DNA of 64,000 bases from contig OX392529.1 in NCBI GenBank assembly GCA_947623455.1, positions 930,001 through 994,000 on the forward strand. The letters run 5' to 3'. The position numbers and the translations under genes were made by a program. Source of the stretch: Mimachlamys varia. Its lineage: Eukaryota > Mollusca > Bivalvia > Pectinida > Pectinidae. Numbering within the stretch: the stretch's first letter is position 1; each line of letters begins with the position of its first letter. This document shows, in pieces, positions 11,958-26,321 of the stretch. A model generated the notes under the pieces. It was not told the DNA's origin and did not search any database. It was given only the letters and a program-made list of their open reading frames with translations.

Positions 11958-14900
11958 TACATCATATACACCATAACCGTCCCGTATGTACAGCATATAC
12001 ACCATACCCGCACCGTGTGTACATCATATATACCATACCTATCCGTATGTACATCATATATACCAAACATTGTACCAGCCCCGTATGTACATCATATATA
12101 CCATTCCCGCCCCGTATGTACATCATATATACCATACCCGCCCCGTATGTACATCATATATACCATACATTGTACCAGCCCCGTATGTACATCATATATA
12201 CCATTCCCGCCCCGTATGTACATCACATATACCATACCCACCCGTATGTACATCATATATACCATACACACCCGTATGTACATCATATATACCATACCCA
12301 CCCGTATGTACATCATATATACCATACCCACCCGTATGTACATCATATATACCATACCCACCCGTATGTACATCATATATACCATACCCACCCGTATGTA
12401 CATCATATATACCATACCCACCCGTATGCACATCATATATATACCATACACTGTACCAGCCCCATATGTACATCATATATACCATACCCACCCCGTATGT
12501 ACATCATATATACCATACATTGTACCAGCCCCGTATGTAGATCATATATATACCATACCCACATCGTATGTACATGTACATCACATATACCATACCCGCC
12601 CCGTATGTACATCATATATACCCTCCCGCCCCGTATGTACATCACATATACCATACCAGCCCCGTATGTACATCATATATACCATACATTGTACCAGCCC
12701 CGTATGTACATCATATATACCATACATTGTACCAGCCCCGTATGTACATAATATATACCATTCCCGCCCCGTATGTACATTATATATACCATTACCGCCC
12801 CGTATGTACATCATATATACCATACCTACCCCGTATGTACATCATATATACCATTCCCGCCCCGTATGAACATCATATATACCATACATTGTACCAGCCC
12901 CGTATGTACATCATATATACCATTCCAGCCCCGTATGAACATCATATATACCATACATTGTACCAGCCCCGTATGTACATCATATATACCATACATTGTA
13001 CCAGCCCCGAATGTACATCATATATACCATACCCGCCCCGTATGTACATCATATATACCATACATTGTACCCGCCCCGTATGTACATCATATATACCATT
13101 CCAGCCCCGTATGTACATCATATATACCATACATTGTACCAGCCCCGTATGTACATCATATATACCATACCCGCCCCGTATGTACATCATATATACCATA
13201 CATTGTACCAGCCCCGTATGTACATCATATATACCATACCCGCCCCGTATGTACATCATATATACCATACATTGTACCAGCCCCGTATGTACATCATATA
13301 TACCATTCCCGCCCCGTATGTACATCATATATACAATACCCACCCGTATGTACATTATATATACCATACATTGTACCAGCCCCGTATGTACATCATATAT
13401 ACCATACCCGCCCCGTATGTACATCATATATACCATACATTACCAGCCCCGTATGTACATCATATATACCATTACCCCCCCCCCCCGTGTGTACATCATA
13501 TATACCATACATTGTACCAGCCCCGTATGTACATCATATATACCATTCCCGCCCCGTATGTACATCATATATACCATTCCCGCCCCGTATGTACATCATA
13601 TATACCATACATTGTACCAGCCCCGTATGTACATCATATATACCATTCCAGCCCCGTATGTACATCATATATACCATACCCGCCCCGTATGAACATCATA
13701 TATACCATACATTGTACCAGCCCCGTATGTACATCATATATACCATTCCCGCCCCGTATATACATTATATATACCATACCCACCCGTATGTACATCATAT
13801 ATACCATACCCACCCGTATGTACATCATATATACCATACCCAACCCGTATGTACATCATATATACCATACCCGCCCCGTATGTACATCATATATACCATA
13901 CCCACCCGTATGTACATCATATATACCATACATTGTACCAGCCCCGTATGTACATCATATATACCATACCTACCCCGTATGTACATCATATATACCATAC
14001 ATTGTACCAGCCCCGTATGTACATCATATATACCATTCCCGCCCCGTATGTACATCATATATACCATACATTGTACCAGCCCCGTATGTACATCATATAT
14101 ACCATACATTGTACCAGCCCCGTATGTACATCATATATACCATTCCCGCCCCGTATATACATCATATATACCATACCCACCCGTATGTACACCATATATA
14201 CCATACCTACCCGTATGTACATCATATATACCATACATTGTACCAGCCCCGTATGTACATCATATATACCATACCCGCCCCGTATGTACATCATATATAC
14301 CATACATTACCAGCCCCGTATGTACATCATATATACCATTACCCCCCCCCCGTGTGTACATCATATATACCATACATTGTACCAGCCCCGTATGTACATC
14401 ATATATACCATTCCCGCCCCGTATGTACATCATATATACCATACATTGTACCAGCCCCGTATGTACATCATATATACCATTCCCGCCCCGTATGTACATC
14501 ATATATACCATTCCCGCCCCGTATGTACATCATATATACCATACATTGTACCAGCCCCGTATGTACATCATATATACCATTCCAGCCCCGTATGTACATC
14601 ATATATACCATACCCGCCCCGTATGAACATCATATATACCATACATTGTACCAGCCCCGTATGTACATCATATATACCATTCCCGCCCCGTATATACATT
14701 ATATATACCATACCCACCCGTATGTACATCATATATACCATACCCACCCGTATGTACATCATATATACCATACCCAACCCGTATGTACATCATATATACC
14801 ATACCCGCCCCGTATGTACATCATATATACCATACCCACCCGTATGTACATCATATATACCATACATTGTACCAGCCCCGTATGTACATCATATATACCA

Positions 14901-17900
14901 TACCTACCCCGTATGTACATCATATATACCATACATTGTACCAGCCCCGTATGTACATCATATATACCATACCCACCCGTATGTACATCATATATACCAT
15001 ACATTGTACCAGCCCCGTATGTACATCATATATACCATACCTACCCCGTATGTACATCATATATACCATACATTGTACCAGCCCCGTATGTACATCATAT
15101 ATACCATTCCCGCCCCGTATGTACATCATATATACCATACATTGTACCAGCCCCGTATGTACATCATATATACCATACATTGTACCAGCCCCGTATGTAC
15201 ATCATATATACCATTCCCGCCCCGTATATACATCATATATACCATACCTACCCGTATGTACATCATATATACCATACATTGTACCAGCCCCGTATGTACA
15301 TCATATATACCATACCCGCCCCGTATGTACATCATATATACCATACATTACCAGCCCCGTATGTACATCATATATACCATTACCCCCCCCCCCCCCGTGT
15401 GTACATCATATATACCATACATTGTACCAGCCCCGTATGTACATCATATATACCATTCCCGCCCCGTATGTACATCATATATACCATACATTGTACCAGC
15501 CCCGTATGTACATCATATATACCATTCCCGCCCCGTATGTACATCATATATACCATTCCCGCCCCGTATGTACATCATATATACCATACATTGTACCAGC
15601 CCCGTATGTACATCATATATACCATTCCAGCCCCGTATGTACATCATATATACCATACCCGCCCCGTATGAACATCATATATACCATACATTGTACCAGC
15701 CCCGTATGTACATCATATATACCATTCCCGCCCCGTATGTACATCATATATACCATACATTGTACCAGCCCCGTATGTACATCATATATACCATTCCCGC
15801 CCCGTATATACATTATATATACCATACCCACCCGTATGTACATCATATATACCATACCCACCCGTATGTACATCATATATACCATACCCAACCCGTATGT
15901 ACATCATATATACCATACCCGCCCCGTATGTACATCATATATACCATACCCACCCGTATGTACATCATATATACCATACATTGTACCAGCCCCGTATGTA
16001 CATCATATATACCATACCTACCCCGTATGTACATCATATATACCATACATTGTACCAGCCCCGTATGTACATCATATATACCATACCCACCCGTATGTAC
16101 ATCATATATACCATACATTGTACCAGCCCCGTATGTACATCATATATACCATACCTACCCCGTATGTACATCATATATACCATACATTGTACCAGCCCCG
16201 TATGTACATCATATATACCATTCCCGCCCCGTATGTACATCATATATACCATTCCCGCCCCGTATGTACATCATATATACCATACATTGTACCAGCCACG
16301 TATGTACATCATATATACCATTCCCGCCCCGTATGAACATCATATATACCATACATTGTACCAGCCCCGTATGTACATCATATATACCATTCCCGCCCCG
16401 TATATACATTATATATACCATACCCACCCGTATGTACATCATATATACCATACCCACCCGTATGTACATCATATATACCATACCCAACCCGTATGTACAT
16501 CATATATACCATACCCGCCCCGTATGTACATCATATATACCATACCCACCCGTATGTACATCATATATACCATACATTGTACCAGCCCCGTATGTACATC
16601 ATATATACCATACATTGTACCAGCCCCGTATGTACATCATATAAACCATTCCCGCCCCGTATATACATCATATATACCATACCCACCCGTATGTACACCA
16701 TATATACCATACCTACCCGTATGTACATCATATATACCATACATTGTACCAGCCCCGTATGTACATCATATATACCATACCCGCCCCGTATGTACATCAT
16801 ATATACCATACATTACCAGCCCCGTATGTACATCATATATACCATTACCCCCCCCCCCGTATGTACATCATATATACCATACATTGTACCAGCCCCGTAT
16901 GTACATCATATATACCATTACCCCCCCCCCCCGTGTGTACATCATATATACCATACATTGTACCAGCCCCGTATGTACATCATATATACCATTCCCGCCC
17001 CGTATGTACATCATATATACCATACATTGTACCAGCCCCGTATGTACATCATATATACCATTCCCGCCCCGTATGTACATCATATATACCATTCCCGCCC
17101 CGTATGTACATCATATATACCATACATTGTACCAGCCCCGTATGTACATCATATATACCATTCCAGCCCCGTATGTACATCATATATACCATACCCGCCC
17201 CGTATGAACATCATATATACCATACATTGTACCAGCCCCGTATGTACATCATATATACCATTCCCGCCCCGTATATACATTATATATACCATACCCACCC
17301 GTATGTACATCATATATACCATACCCACCCGTATGTACATCATATATACCATACCCAACCCGTATGTACATCATATATACCATACCCGCCCCGTATGTAC
17401 ATCATATATACCATACCCACCCGTATGTACATCATATATACCATACATTGTACCAGCCCCGTATGTACATCATATATACCATACCTACCCCGTATGTACA
17501 TCATATATACCATACATTGTACCAGCCCCGTATGTACATCATATATACCATACCCACCCGTATGTACATCATATATACCATACATTGTACCAGCCCCGTA
17601 TGTACATCATATATACCATACCTACCCCGTATGTACATCATATATACCATACATTGTACCAGCCCCGTATGTACATCATATATACCATTCCCGCCCCGTA
17701 TGTACATCATATATACCATTCCCGCCCCGTATGTACATCATATATACCATACATTGTACCAGCCACGTATGTACATCATATATACCATTCCCGCCCCGTA
17801 TGAACATCATATATACCATACATTGTACCAGCCCCGTATGTACATCATATATACCATTCCCGCCCCGTATATACATTATATATACCATACCCACCCGTAT

Positions 17901-20308
17901 GTACATCATATATACCATACCCACCCGTATGTACATCATATATACCATACCCAACCCGTATGTACATCATATATACCATACCCGCCCCGTATGTACATCA
18001 TATATACCATACCCACCCGTATGTACATCATATATACCATACATTGTACCAGCCCCGTATGTACATCATATATACCATATATTGTACCAGCCCCGTATGT
18101 ACATCATATATACCATTCCCGCCCCGTATATACATCATATATACCATACCCACCCGTATGTACACCATATATACCATACCTACCCGTATGTACATCATAT
18201 ATACCATACATTGTACCAGCCCCGTATGTACATCATATATACCATACCCGCCCCGTATGTACATCATATATACCATACATTACCAGCCCCGTATGTACAT
18301 CATATATACCATTACCCCCCCCCCCCCCGTGTGTACATCATATATACCATACATTGTACCAGCCCCGTATGTACATCATATATACCATTCCCGCCCCGTA
18401 TGTACATCATATATACCATACATTGTACCAGCCCCGTATGTACATCATATATACCATTCCCGCCCCGTATGTACATCATATATACCATTCCCGCCCCGTA
18501 TGTACATCATATATACCATACATTGTACCAGCCCCGTATGTACATCATATATACCATTCCAGCCCCGTATGTACATCATATATACCATACCCGCCCCGTA
18601 TGAACATCATATATACCATACATTGTACCAGCCCCGTATGTACATCATATATACCATTCCCGCCCCGTATATACATTATATATACCATACCCACCCGTAT
18701 GTACATCATATATACCATACCCACCCGTATGTACATCATATATACCATACCCAACCCGTATGTACATCATATATACCATACCCGCCCCGTATGTACATCA
18801 TATATACCATACCCACCCGTATGTACATCATATATACCATACATTGTACCAGCCCCGTATGTACATCATATATACCATACCTACCCCGTATGTACATCAT
18901 ATATACCATACATTGTACCAGCCCCGTATGTACATCATATATACCATACCCACCCGTATGTACATCATATATACCATACATTGTACCAGCCCCGTATGTA
19001 CATCATATATACCATACCTACCCCGTATGTACATCATATATACCATACATTGTACCAGCCCCGTATGTACATCATATATACCATTCCCGCCCCGTATGTA
19101 CATCATATATACCATTCCCGCCCCGTATGTACATCATATATACCATACATTGTACCAGCCACGTATGTACATCATATATACCATTCCCGCCCCGTATGAA
19201 CATCATATATACCATACATTGTACCAGCCCCGTATGTACATCATATATACCATTCCCGCCCCGTATATACATTATATATACCATACCCACCCGTATGTAC
19301 ATCATATATACCATACCCACCCGTATGTACATCATATATACCATACCCACCCGTATGTACATCATATATACCATACCCACCCGTATGTACATCATATATA
19401 CCATACCCAACCCGTATGTACATCATATATACCATACCCGCCCCGTATGTACATCATATATACCATACATTGTACCAGCCCCGTATGTACATCATATGTA
19501 CCATACCCACCCCGTATGTACATTATATATACCATACATTGTACCAGCCCCATATGTACATCATATATACCATACCCACCCGTATGTACATCATATATAC
19601 CATACATTGTACCAGCCCCGTATGTACATCATATATACCATACCTACCCCGTATGTACATCATATATACCATACATTGTACCAGCCCCGTATGTACATCA
19701 TATATACCATTCCCGTCCCGTATATACATCATATATACCATACATTGTACCAGCCCCGTATGTACATCATATATACCATACATTGTACCAGCCCCGTATG
19801 TACATCATATATACCATTCCCGCCCCGTATGTACATCATATATACCATACATTGTACCAGCCCCGTATGTACATCATATATACCATTCCTGCCCCGTATA
19901 TACATTATATATACCATACCCACCCGTATGTACATCATATGTACCATACCCATCCCGTATGTACATCATATATACCATACATTGTACCAGCCCCGTATGT
20001 ACATCATATATACCATTCCCGCCCCGTATGAACATCATATATACCATACATTGTACCAGCCCCGTATGTACATCATATGTACCATACCCACCCGGTATGT
20101 ACATCATATATACCATACCCACCCGTATCTACATCATATATATCATACCCACCCGTATGTACATCATATATACCATACCAGCCCCGTATGTACATCATAT
20201 ATACCATACCCACCCCGTATGTACATCATATATACCATACCTGCCACGTATGTACATCATATATACCATACCCACCCGTATGTACATCATATGTACCATA
20301 CCTACCCT
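11958..20308. repeat. 8.35-kb satellite (D) with variable-length monomers and nested higher-order repeats
   Basis: Every monomer has the conserved block CGTATGTACATCATATATAC, containing the 8-bp palindrome ATGTACAT, followed by one of a few linkers. Monomers with ATACCCACC are 30 bp, with ATTCCCGCCC or ATACCCGCCC 31 bp, and with ATACATTGTACCAGCCC 38 bp. A rare linker has a run of 9-14 C (near 13476, 14341, 15382, 16852, 16919, 18314). The right part is built of long repeats: blocks at 15873-16487 recur at +1467 bp (17340-17954) and again at +1396 (18736 on), while 13634-13843 recurs at +934. The 71-bp difference between 1467 and 1396 is explained by an extra poly-C monomer pair near 16851-16917. 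Six-frame translation is open for hundreds of codons on both strands because the unit lacks stops. These are not genes. Confidence 0.97.
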
Positions 20309-20809
20309 GAGCGGATTTAAACATCCAAAGATCGACAACGATTAATCATTTTCCTGTCAAGTTAAGCATTAAATGATTTCGTTATTCAATTAAACCTTCA
20401 CCCCACGCGTTCCCATTGATAAAGTCCTTTGGTGGTATAGCCATACACAATGAATAGCATATGAGTAAACGAATTTGCACTCGGGGATTATTGTTGCTTT
20501 GTGCCCTACTCCATTGTTCAAGTCAGTTATAATCTATACTGAAATATGGAAACCCATACGGACAGAGATTGTACAGTGTATAGAACCAAAGGAACATCCG
20601 TGCTATGATTTTTTGGGTTAGGCTTTTTATTTGTGTCTTGTATTCCTCATTTCTCGTCTTTACCGTTGATGAAAAACATAACACGCTGTCTGGACAGTCA
20701 AACACAATCATAGACAGTTTGTGTGTTACATATATAACCTAAATTCTTATCTAGTGCATACTTAAAATATTACGTATTGGTGCGCAACGTTACAGATATT
20801 ATTAGCACA
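20309..20809. other. Spacer between satellites D and E
   Basis: Unique sequence of about 500 bp. A 62-aa frame on the minus strand (20523-20711) has no recognisable feature. Nothing supported. Confidence 0.5.
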
Positions 20810-23800
20810 CGGATAACAGTGTAGCGTTACTATAACTCTCAAAACACGTGTAACAGTGTAGTGTTACTATAACCATCAGTACACGTGTAACAGTGTTGTG
20901 TTACTATAACCCTCAGTACACGTGTAACAATGTAGTGCTGCTATAACTCTCAATACACGTGTAACAGTGTAGTGTTACTATAACCATCAGTACACGTGTA
21001 ACAGTGTTGTGTTACTATAACTCTCAATACACGTGTAACAGTGTAGTGTTACTATAACCCTCAGTACACGTGTAACAGTGTAGTGTTGCTATAACTCTCA
21101 ATACACGTGTAACAGTGTAGTGTTACTATAACCCTCAGTACACGTGTAACAGTGAAGTGTTACTTTAACGAGGGCCTCAGTACACGTGTAACAGAGTAGC
21201 GTTACTATAACTCTCCCTCAGTACACGTGTAACAGTGTAGCGTTACTATAACTCTCAATACACGTGTAACAGTGTAGTGTTACTATAACCCTCAGTACAC
21301 GTGTAACAGTGAAGTGTTACTTTAACCCTCCCTCAGTACACGTGTAACAGTGTAGCGTTACTATAACTCTCAATACACGTGTAACAGTGTAGTGTTACTA
21401 TAACTCTCAATGCGCGTGTAACAGTGTAGCGTTACTAAAAATCTCAGTACACGTGTAACAGTGTAGTGTTACTATAACCCTCAGTACACGTGTAACAGTG
21501 TAGTGTTACTATAACTATTAGTACACGTGTAACAGTGTAGTGTTACTATAACTCTCAGTACACGTGTTACAGTGTAGTGTTAATATAACCCTCAGTACAC
21601 GTGTAACAGTGTAGTGTTACTTTAACCTTCAGTACACGTGTAACAGTGTAGTGTTACTATAACCCTCAGTACACGTGTAACAGTGTAATGTTACTATAAC
21701 TCTCAGTACACGTGTAACAGTGAAGTGTTACTATAACCCTCAGTACACGTGTAACAGTGAAGTGTTACTACATTGTATAACACTCGGTAAACATGTAACA
21801 GTTTAATGTTACTTTAACCCTCAGTACACGTGTAACAGTGTAGTGTTACTTTAACCCTCAGTACACGTGTAACAGTGTAGTGTTACTATAACACTCAGTA
21901 CACGTGTAAAAATGTAGTGTTACTATAACTCGCAATACACGTGTAACAGTGAAGTGTTACTATAACTCTCAGTACACGTGTAACAGTGTAGTGTTACTAT
22001 AACCCTCAGTACACGTGAAATAGTGAAGTGTTACTATAACCCTGAGTACACGTTTAACAGTGTAGTGTTACTACAATTCTAAGTACACGTGTAAGAGTGT
22101 AGTGTTACTATAACCCTCAATACACGTGTAACAGTGTAGTGTTACTATAACTCTCAATACACGTGTAACAGTGTAGTGTTACTATAACCCACAGTACACG
22201 TGTAACAGTAAAGTGTTACTTTAACCCTCCCTCAGTACACGTGTAACAGTGTAGCGTTACTATAACTCTCAGTACACGTGTAACAGTGTAGTGTTACTAT
22301 AACCCTCAGTACACGTGTAACAGTGAAGTGTTACTTTAACCCTCCCTCAGTACACGTGTAACAGTGTAGCGTTACTATAACTCTCAATACACATGTAACA
22401 GTGTAGTGTTACTATAACTCTCAATACACGTGTAACAGTGTAGTGTACTAAAACTCTCAGTACACGTGTAACAGTGTAGTGTTACTATAACCCTCAGTAC
22501 ACGTGTAACAGTGGAGTGTTACTATAACCCTCAGTACACGGGTAACAGTGTAGTGTTACTATAACTATTAGTACACGTGTAACAGTGTAGTGTTACTATA
22601 ACCCTCAGTACACGTGTAACAGTGTAGTGTTACTATAACCTTCAGTACACGTGTAACAGTGTAGTGTTACTATAGCCCTCAGTACACGTGTAACAGTGTA
22701 ATGTTACTATAACTCTCAGTAAACGTGTAACAGTGAAGTGATACTATAACCCTCAGTACACGTGTAACAGTGAAGTTTTACTACATTGTTTAACACTCGG
22801 TAAACGTGTAACAGTTTAATGTTACTTTATCCCTCAGTATACGTGTAACAGTGTAGTGTTACTTTAACCCTCAGTACACGTGTAACAGTGTAGTGTTACT
22901 ATAACTCTCAATACACGTGTAACAGTGTAGTGTTACTATAACCCTCAGTACACGTGTAACAGTGTAGTGTTACTATAACCCTCAGTACACGTGTAACAGT
23001 GAAGTGTTACTATAACCCTGAGTACACGTTTAACAGTGTAGTGTTACTATAATTCTCAATACACGTGTAACAGTGTAGTGTTACTATAAGCCTCAATACA
23101 CGTGTAACAGTGTAGTGTTACTATAACTCTCAATACACGTGTAACAGTGTAGTGTTACTATAACCCACAGTACACGTGTAACAGTGAAGTGTTACTTAAA
23201 CCCTCCCTCAGTACACGTGTAACAGTGAAGTGTTACTATAACTCTCAATACATATGTAACAGGGTAGTGTTACTATAACTTTCAGTACATGTGTCACAGT
23301 GTAGTGTTACTATAACTCTCAGTACACGTGTAACAGTGAAGTGTTACTTTAACCCTCCCTCAGTACACGTGTAACAGTGTAGCGTTACTATAACTCTCAA
23401 TACACGTGTAACAATGTAGTGTTACTATAACCCTCAGTACACGTGTAACAGTGTAATGTTACTATAACTCTCAGTACACGTGTAACAGTGTAGTGTTACT
23501 ATAACACTCAGTACACGTGTAACAGTGTAGTGTTACTATAACTCTCAATACACGTGTAACAATGTAGCGTTACTAAAACTCTCAGTACACGTGTAACAGT
23601 GTAGCGTTACTATAACTCTCAGTACACTTGTAACAGTGTAGTGTTGCTATAACTCTCAATACACGTGTAACAATGTAGCGTTACTAAAACTCTCAGTACA
23701 CGTGTAACAGTGTAGCATTACTATAACTCTCAGTACACTTGTAACAGTGAAGTGTTACTATAACCCTCAGTACACGGGTAACAGTGTAGTGTTACTATAA

Positions 23801-24052
23801 CTATCAGTACACGTGTAACAGTGTAGTGTTACTATAACCCTCAGTACACGTGTAACAGTGTAGTGTTACTATAACCCTCAGTACACGTGTAACAGTGTAG
23901 TGTTACTATAACCCTCAGTACACTTGTAACAGTGTAGTGTAACTATAACCCTCAGTATACGTGTAACAGTGTAGTGTTACTATGACCCTCAGTACACGTG
24001 TAACAGTTTAATGTTACTATAACTTTCAGCACATGTGTAACAGTGTTACTTC
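20810..24052. repeat. 37-bp tandem array (satellite E), each unit palindromic
   Basis: About 87 copies of a 37-bp unit: CAGTACACGTGTAACAGTG followed by TAGTGTTACTATAACCCT. Each unit has the palindrome ACACGTGT (core CACGTG) and the inverted pair GTAACA...TGTTAC six bases apart. A 41-bp variant with CCCTCCCTCAG recurs at about 21215, 21325, 22228, 22345, 23205 and 23352. A distinctive degenerate copy (ACATTGT.TAACACTCGGTAAAC) at about 21770 recurs at about 22782, so a roughly 1-kb segment has been duplicated. No coding frame. Confidence 0.96.
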
Positions 24053-24523
24053 GTTTGCTCGGCTTATCCCCTACGCCACGAGTATGACGCTGCCACTTTG
24101 TCACCGTACATTCCTGGTATATATATGCTTCTGTGAAGTAAAACTGGAACCCGATATATATCGGTCAGAGATCTTAACTCGTACATTAATCTCGAACCGT
24201 TAATTGTAGCGCATGGACAGCTTATTATGAGGATGTCACTGCTATAATATATCATTTTAGAAAAGTTATTCAAACTTTTTATTTTCATTTCCAATCCTTT
24301 AATTATCACCAACACTTCTATCCCAATTTAGATATTTAATATTGGATTTTGCCGATGCAATTTGTGGTTTGTATATCAGAAATGACGTTGACTGTCTGAC
24401 CCTGTGGTGGTCATAGACACAGACATATCGAACCTGCCATGCGCAGATATTAATCTGCTCCAGTCCTGACGTAGATACACTGGATTAACTTTCTGTAACA
24501 AACGTACTGGTGTTCTGTTGTTT

Positions 24524-24528
24524 TATAA
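24524..24528 (+). promoter_or_regulatory. Possible TATA box of the 24594 gene
   Basis: TATAA in TTTTATAACATTG, 66-70 bp upstream of the chosen ATG. The position fits a 5' UTR of about 40 nt. Weak evidence, since the region is AT-rich. Confidence 0.3.
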
Positions 24529-24593
24529 CATTGTGGTTTGTTTGATCCACGTTCCTCTTCTTTCCGTTGTCACTCACTCGTCCAAACAGCATC

Positions 24594-25073
24594 ATGGGTG
24601 AATTCAAAATGGCGTTCAATACAATTGTTACTAGAGATATCAAACATATATACAGTGGATTTCCTCAGAACATTCCTATGCGCTACTCCAATCCGTATCC
24701 AACGATGGAACAGATGCGACTACGTGAAGAAAACCAAGATCTGAAATCTGGAGTTCTTCGGTTTTCGGATTACGATGAAATGTACGGATGTCTGATTCCC
24801 AGAGCGCCGGCATTCCGTTCACTGTCTCGCCACGAGCTCGAAGACATGATAGAAAGACTGAGGCGACCAACTTTAGCCAGTAAAGGTATATGTAACACCA
24901 GTGACGACAAAATGGTCCGAGAAAACAACAGTGCTAATCCGAAATATCGAGGCACAAAGAAAGTGTCGGAGGACGAACTCATGGGAATTACACAGAGGCT
25001 TTCTAAACCAACCACAATCAGCGAGATCAGGAAAAACCAAATTAAAACAAAACTAGCGGAAGTCAGTATTTAA
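24594..25073 (+). CDS. Small intronless protein of unknown function, paralogue of the 29796-30398 gene
   Basis: 159 aa. I start at 24594 rather than the in-frame ATG at 24567 because MGEFKMAFNTIVTRDIKHIY aligns from its first residue with the N-terminus of the paralogue (both then continue SGFP). Visible parts: a conserved N-terminal block (1-45), IPRAPAFR at 68-75, and two copies of a short motif of form [DEH]EL..[IM]..RL.[KR]PT..S at about 78-96 and 124-143. No signal peptide, membrane segment or known catalytic motif is seen; the protein is basic and polar. Single exon, TAA stop. It lies directly right of satellite E and converges with its paralogue. I do not recognise the family. Repeated short 'RL.KPT' motifs would suit a structural or microtubule-associated role, but that is inference only. 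Confidence 0.75.
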   Translation: MGEFKMAFNTIVTRDIKHIYSGFPQNIPMRYSNPYPTMEQMRLREENQDLKSGVLRFSDYDEMYGCLIPRAPAFRSLSRHELEDMIERLRRPTLASKGICNTSDDKMVRENNSANPKYRGTKKVSEDELMGITQRLSKPTTISEIRKNQIKTKLAEVSI

Positions 25074-26321
25074 TATCGAAAAACAAAGTCAAACAACAAA
25101 CTTCAAGACATTTTTCTCTTTCGTCATTGTGACAGAATACCGATCAGACTTGTTGTATCCATGGATACTGTGTTACACTTAGGCGGTAAAAGGTTCCACT
25201 GGGAACTTAAACACGACTCCTTTGTCTTAATACAGGATGTACGGCTGTTACTGAGAATCTCTGATGTTAAAAACTCAAAAGATAAATCTGCTTGTTTCCA
25301 CTATAACGACAAGAAAATGGATTTACGTCACTTTACCCTTTACGGTATCTTCAGGTACGGAAAGTCTGATCGATAGTGTACTTTTGTTAAATGGTGATGA
25401 GACTGGGCACTGTAGACCTTATGAATTATGGACAGAAATACCTGGCGGTTATTGCACAACGTAAGTCGGCCACCCTGTTTCTAACCACAACAGAACCCTC
25501 CGACTTACCGCTGCTGATAGTAGAATACCCGGGCTATGCTGTAATGGCATAGCATAATTTACATTAACAATCACAGAACAGGTGCTCTTCGTTACCGTCG
25601 GATCAATAATTCCATTTTATGTATTGACAATCTTCCAAACACCTGTCTTATAGTCGAAACTTATTTAAGCAGCCCTTCTATAAATGGTTAATATTTGGTC
25701 ACAGATGAAATAACTTGTTAGACTTCCAAACACATGTTTATTTTTGTGTGATCGGAGAACAAAGCCAGACACGTGACTGTGTAGATCCTCTAAAATGGTT
25801 CTTAGGTTGTCGAGTCTAGCGTGGCTGACTTTGATTTACCTTACCATATATATAGGTGTTCTTACAAGATACACTGTCATGTCCATATAATTGTGATAGG
25901 TATTATTCTTAATGTTTTGTCGGTATAAAGGGAAGGAATGATTTCAATGATGACATCCTGCTGTTCTTAATGTTGTAACAGTATTATATATTTGCAATGC
26001 ATTTGTCCCTCCTATAGGTGTGCTTGTTTTATATCTTGCTCCGAATTAAAATAATGTGTTTTTACGTTATCATGTTTTGTTATACTACGATAACTTTTAC
26101 TGAGATAACGTGTTTGATTTGTTACCCAGTTTGTAAACGGTTGTAAGATTATCACGATACTTTAGTAATCCCTTGTGGGATTTGTTACGCCCTGTATCTC
26201 CTGTTTATTTTTTATCGCTGAACCCAATATTTTTAAATCCAATCTTCAAATAAAATTATCGTTATCAATACAGTAACGTTGTTATATATTTCCACATCGT
26301 CCTGATCACTTGTTGATCACT
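25074..26321. other. Downstream region of the 24594 gene, possible 3' UTR
   Basis: No supported gene. The 71-aa frame at 25161-25376 has no recognisable domain. The only clear AATAAA on the plus strand is at 26249-26254, so a long 3' UTR is possible but unproven. Confidence 0.4.

Noticed and set aside
11819..20345. Dozens of overlapping open frames up to 931 aa in satellite D
   Set aside because: They are open in several phases on both strands, consist wholly of monomer translations (YIIYTIPAPYVHH types), and start and stop only where linker lengths change phase.
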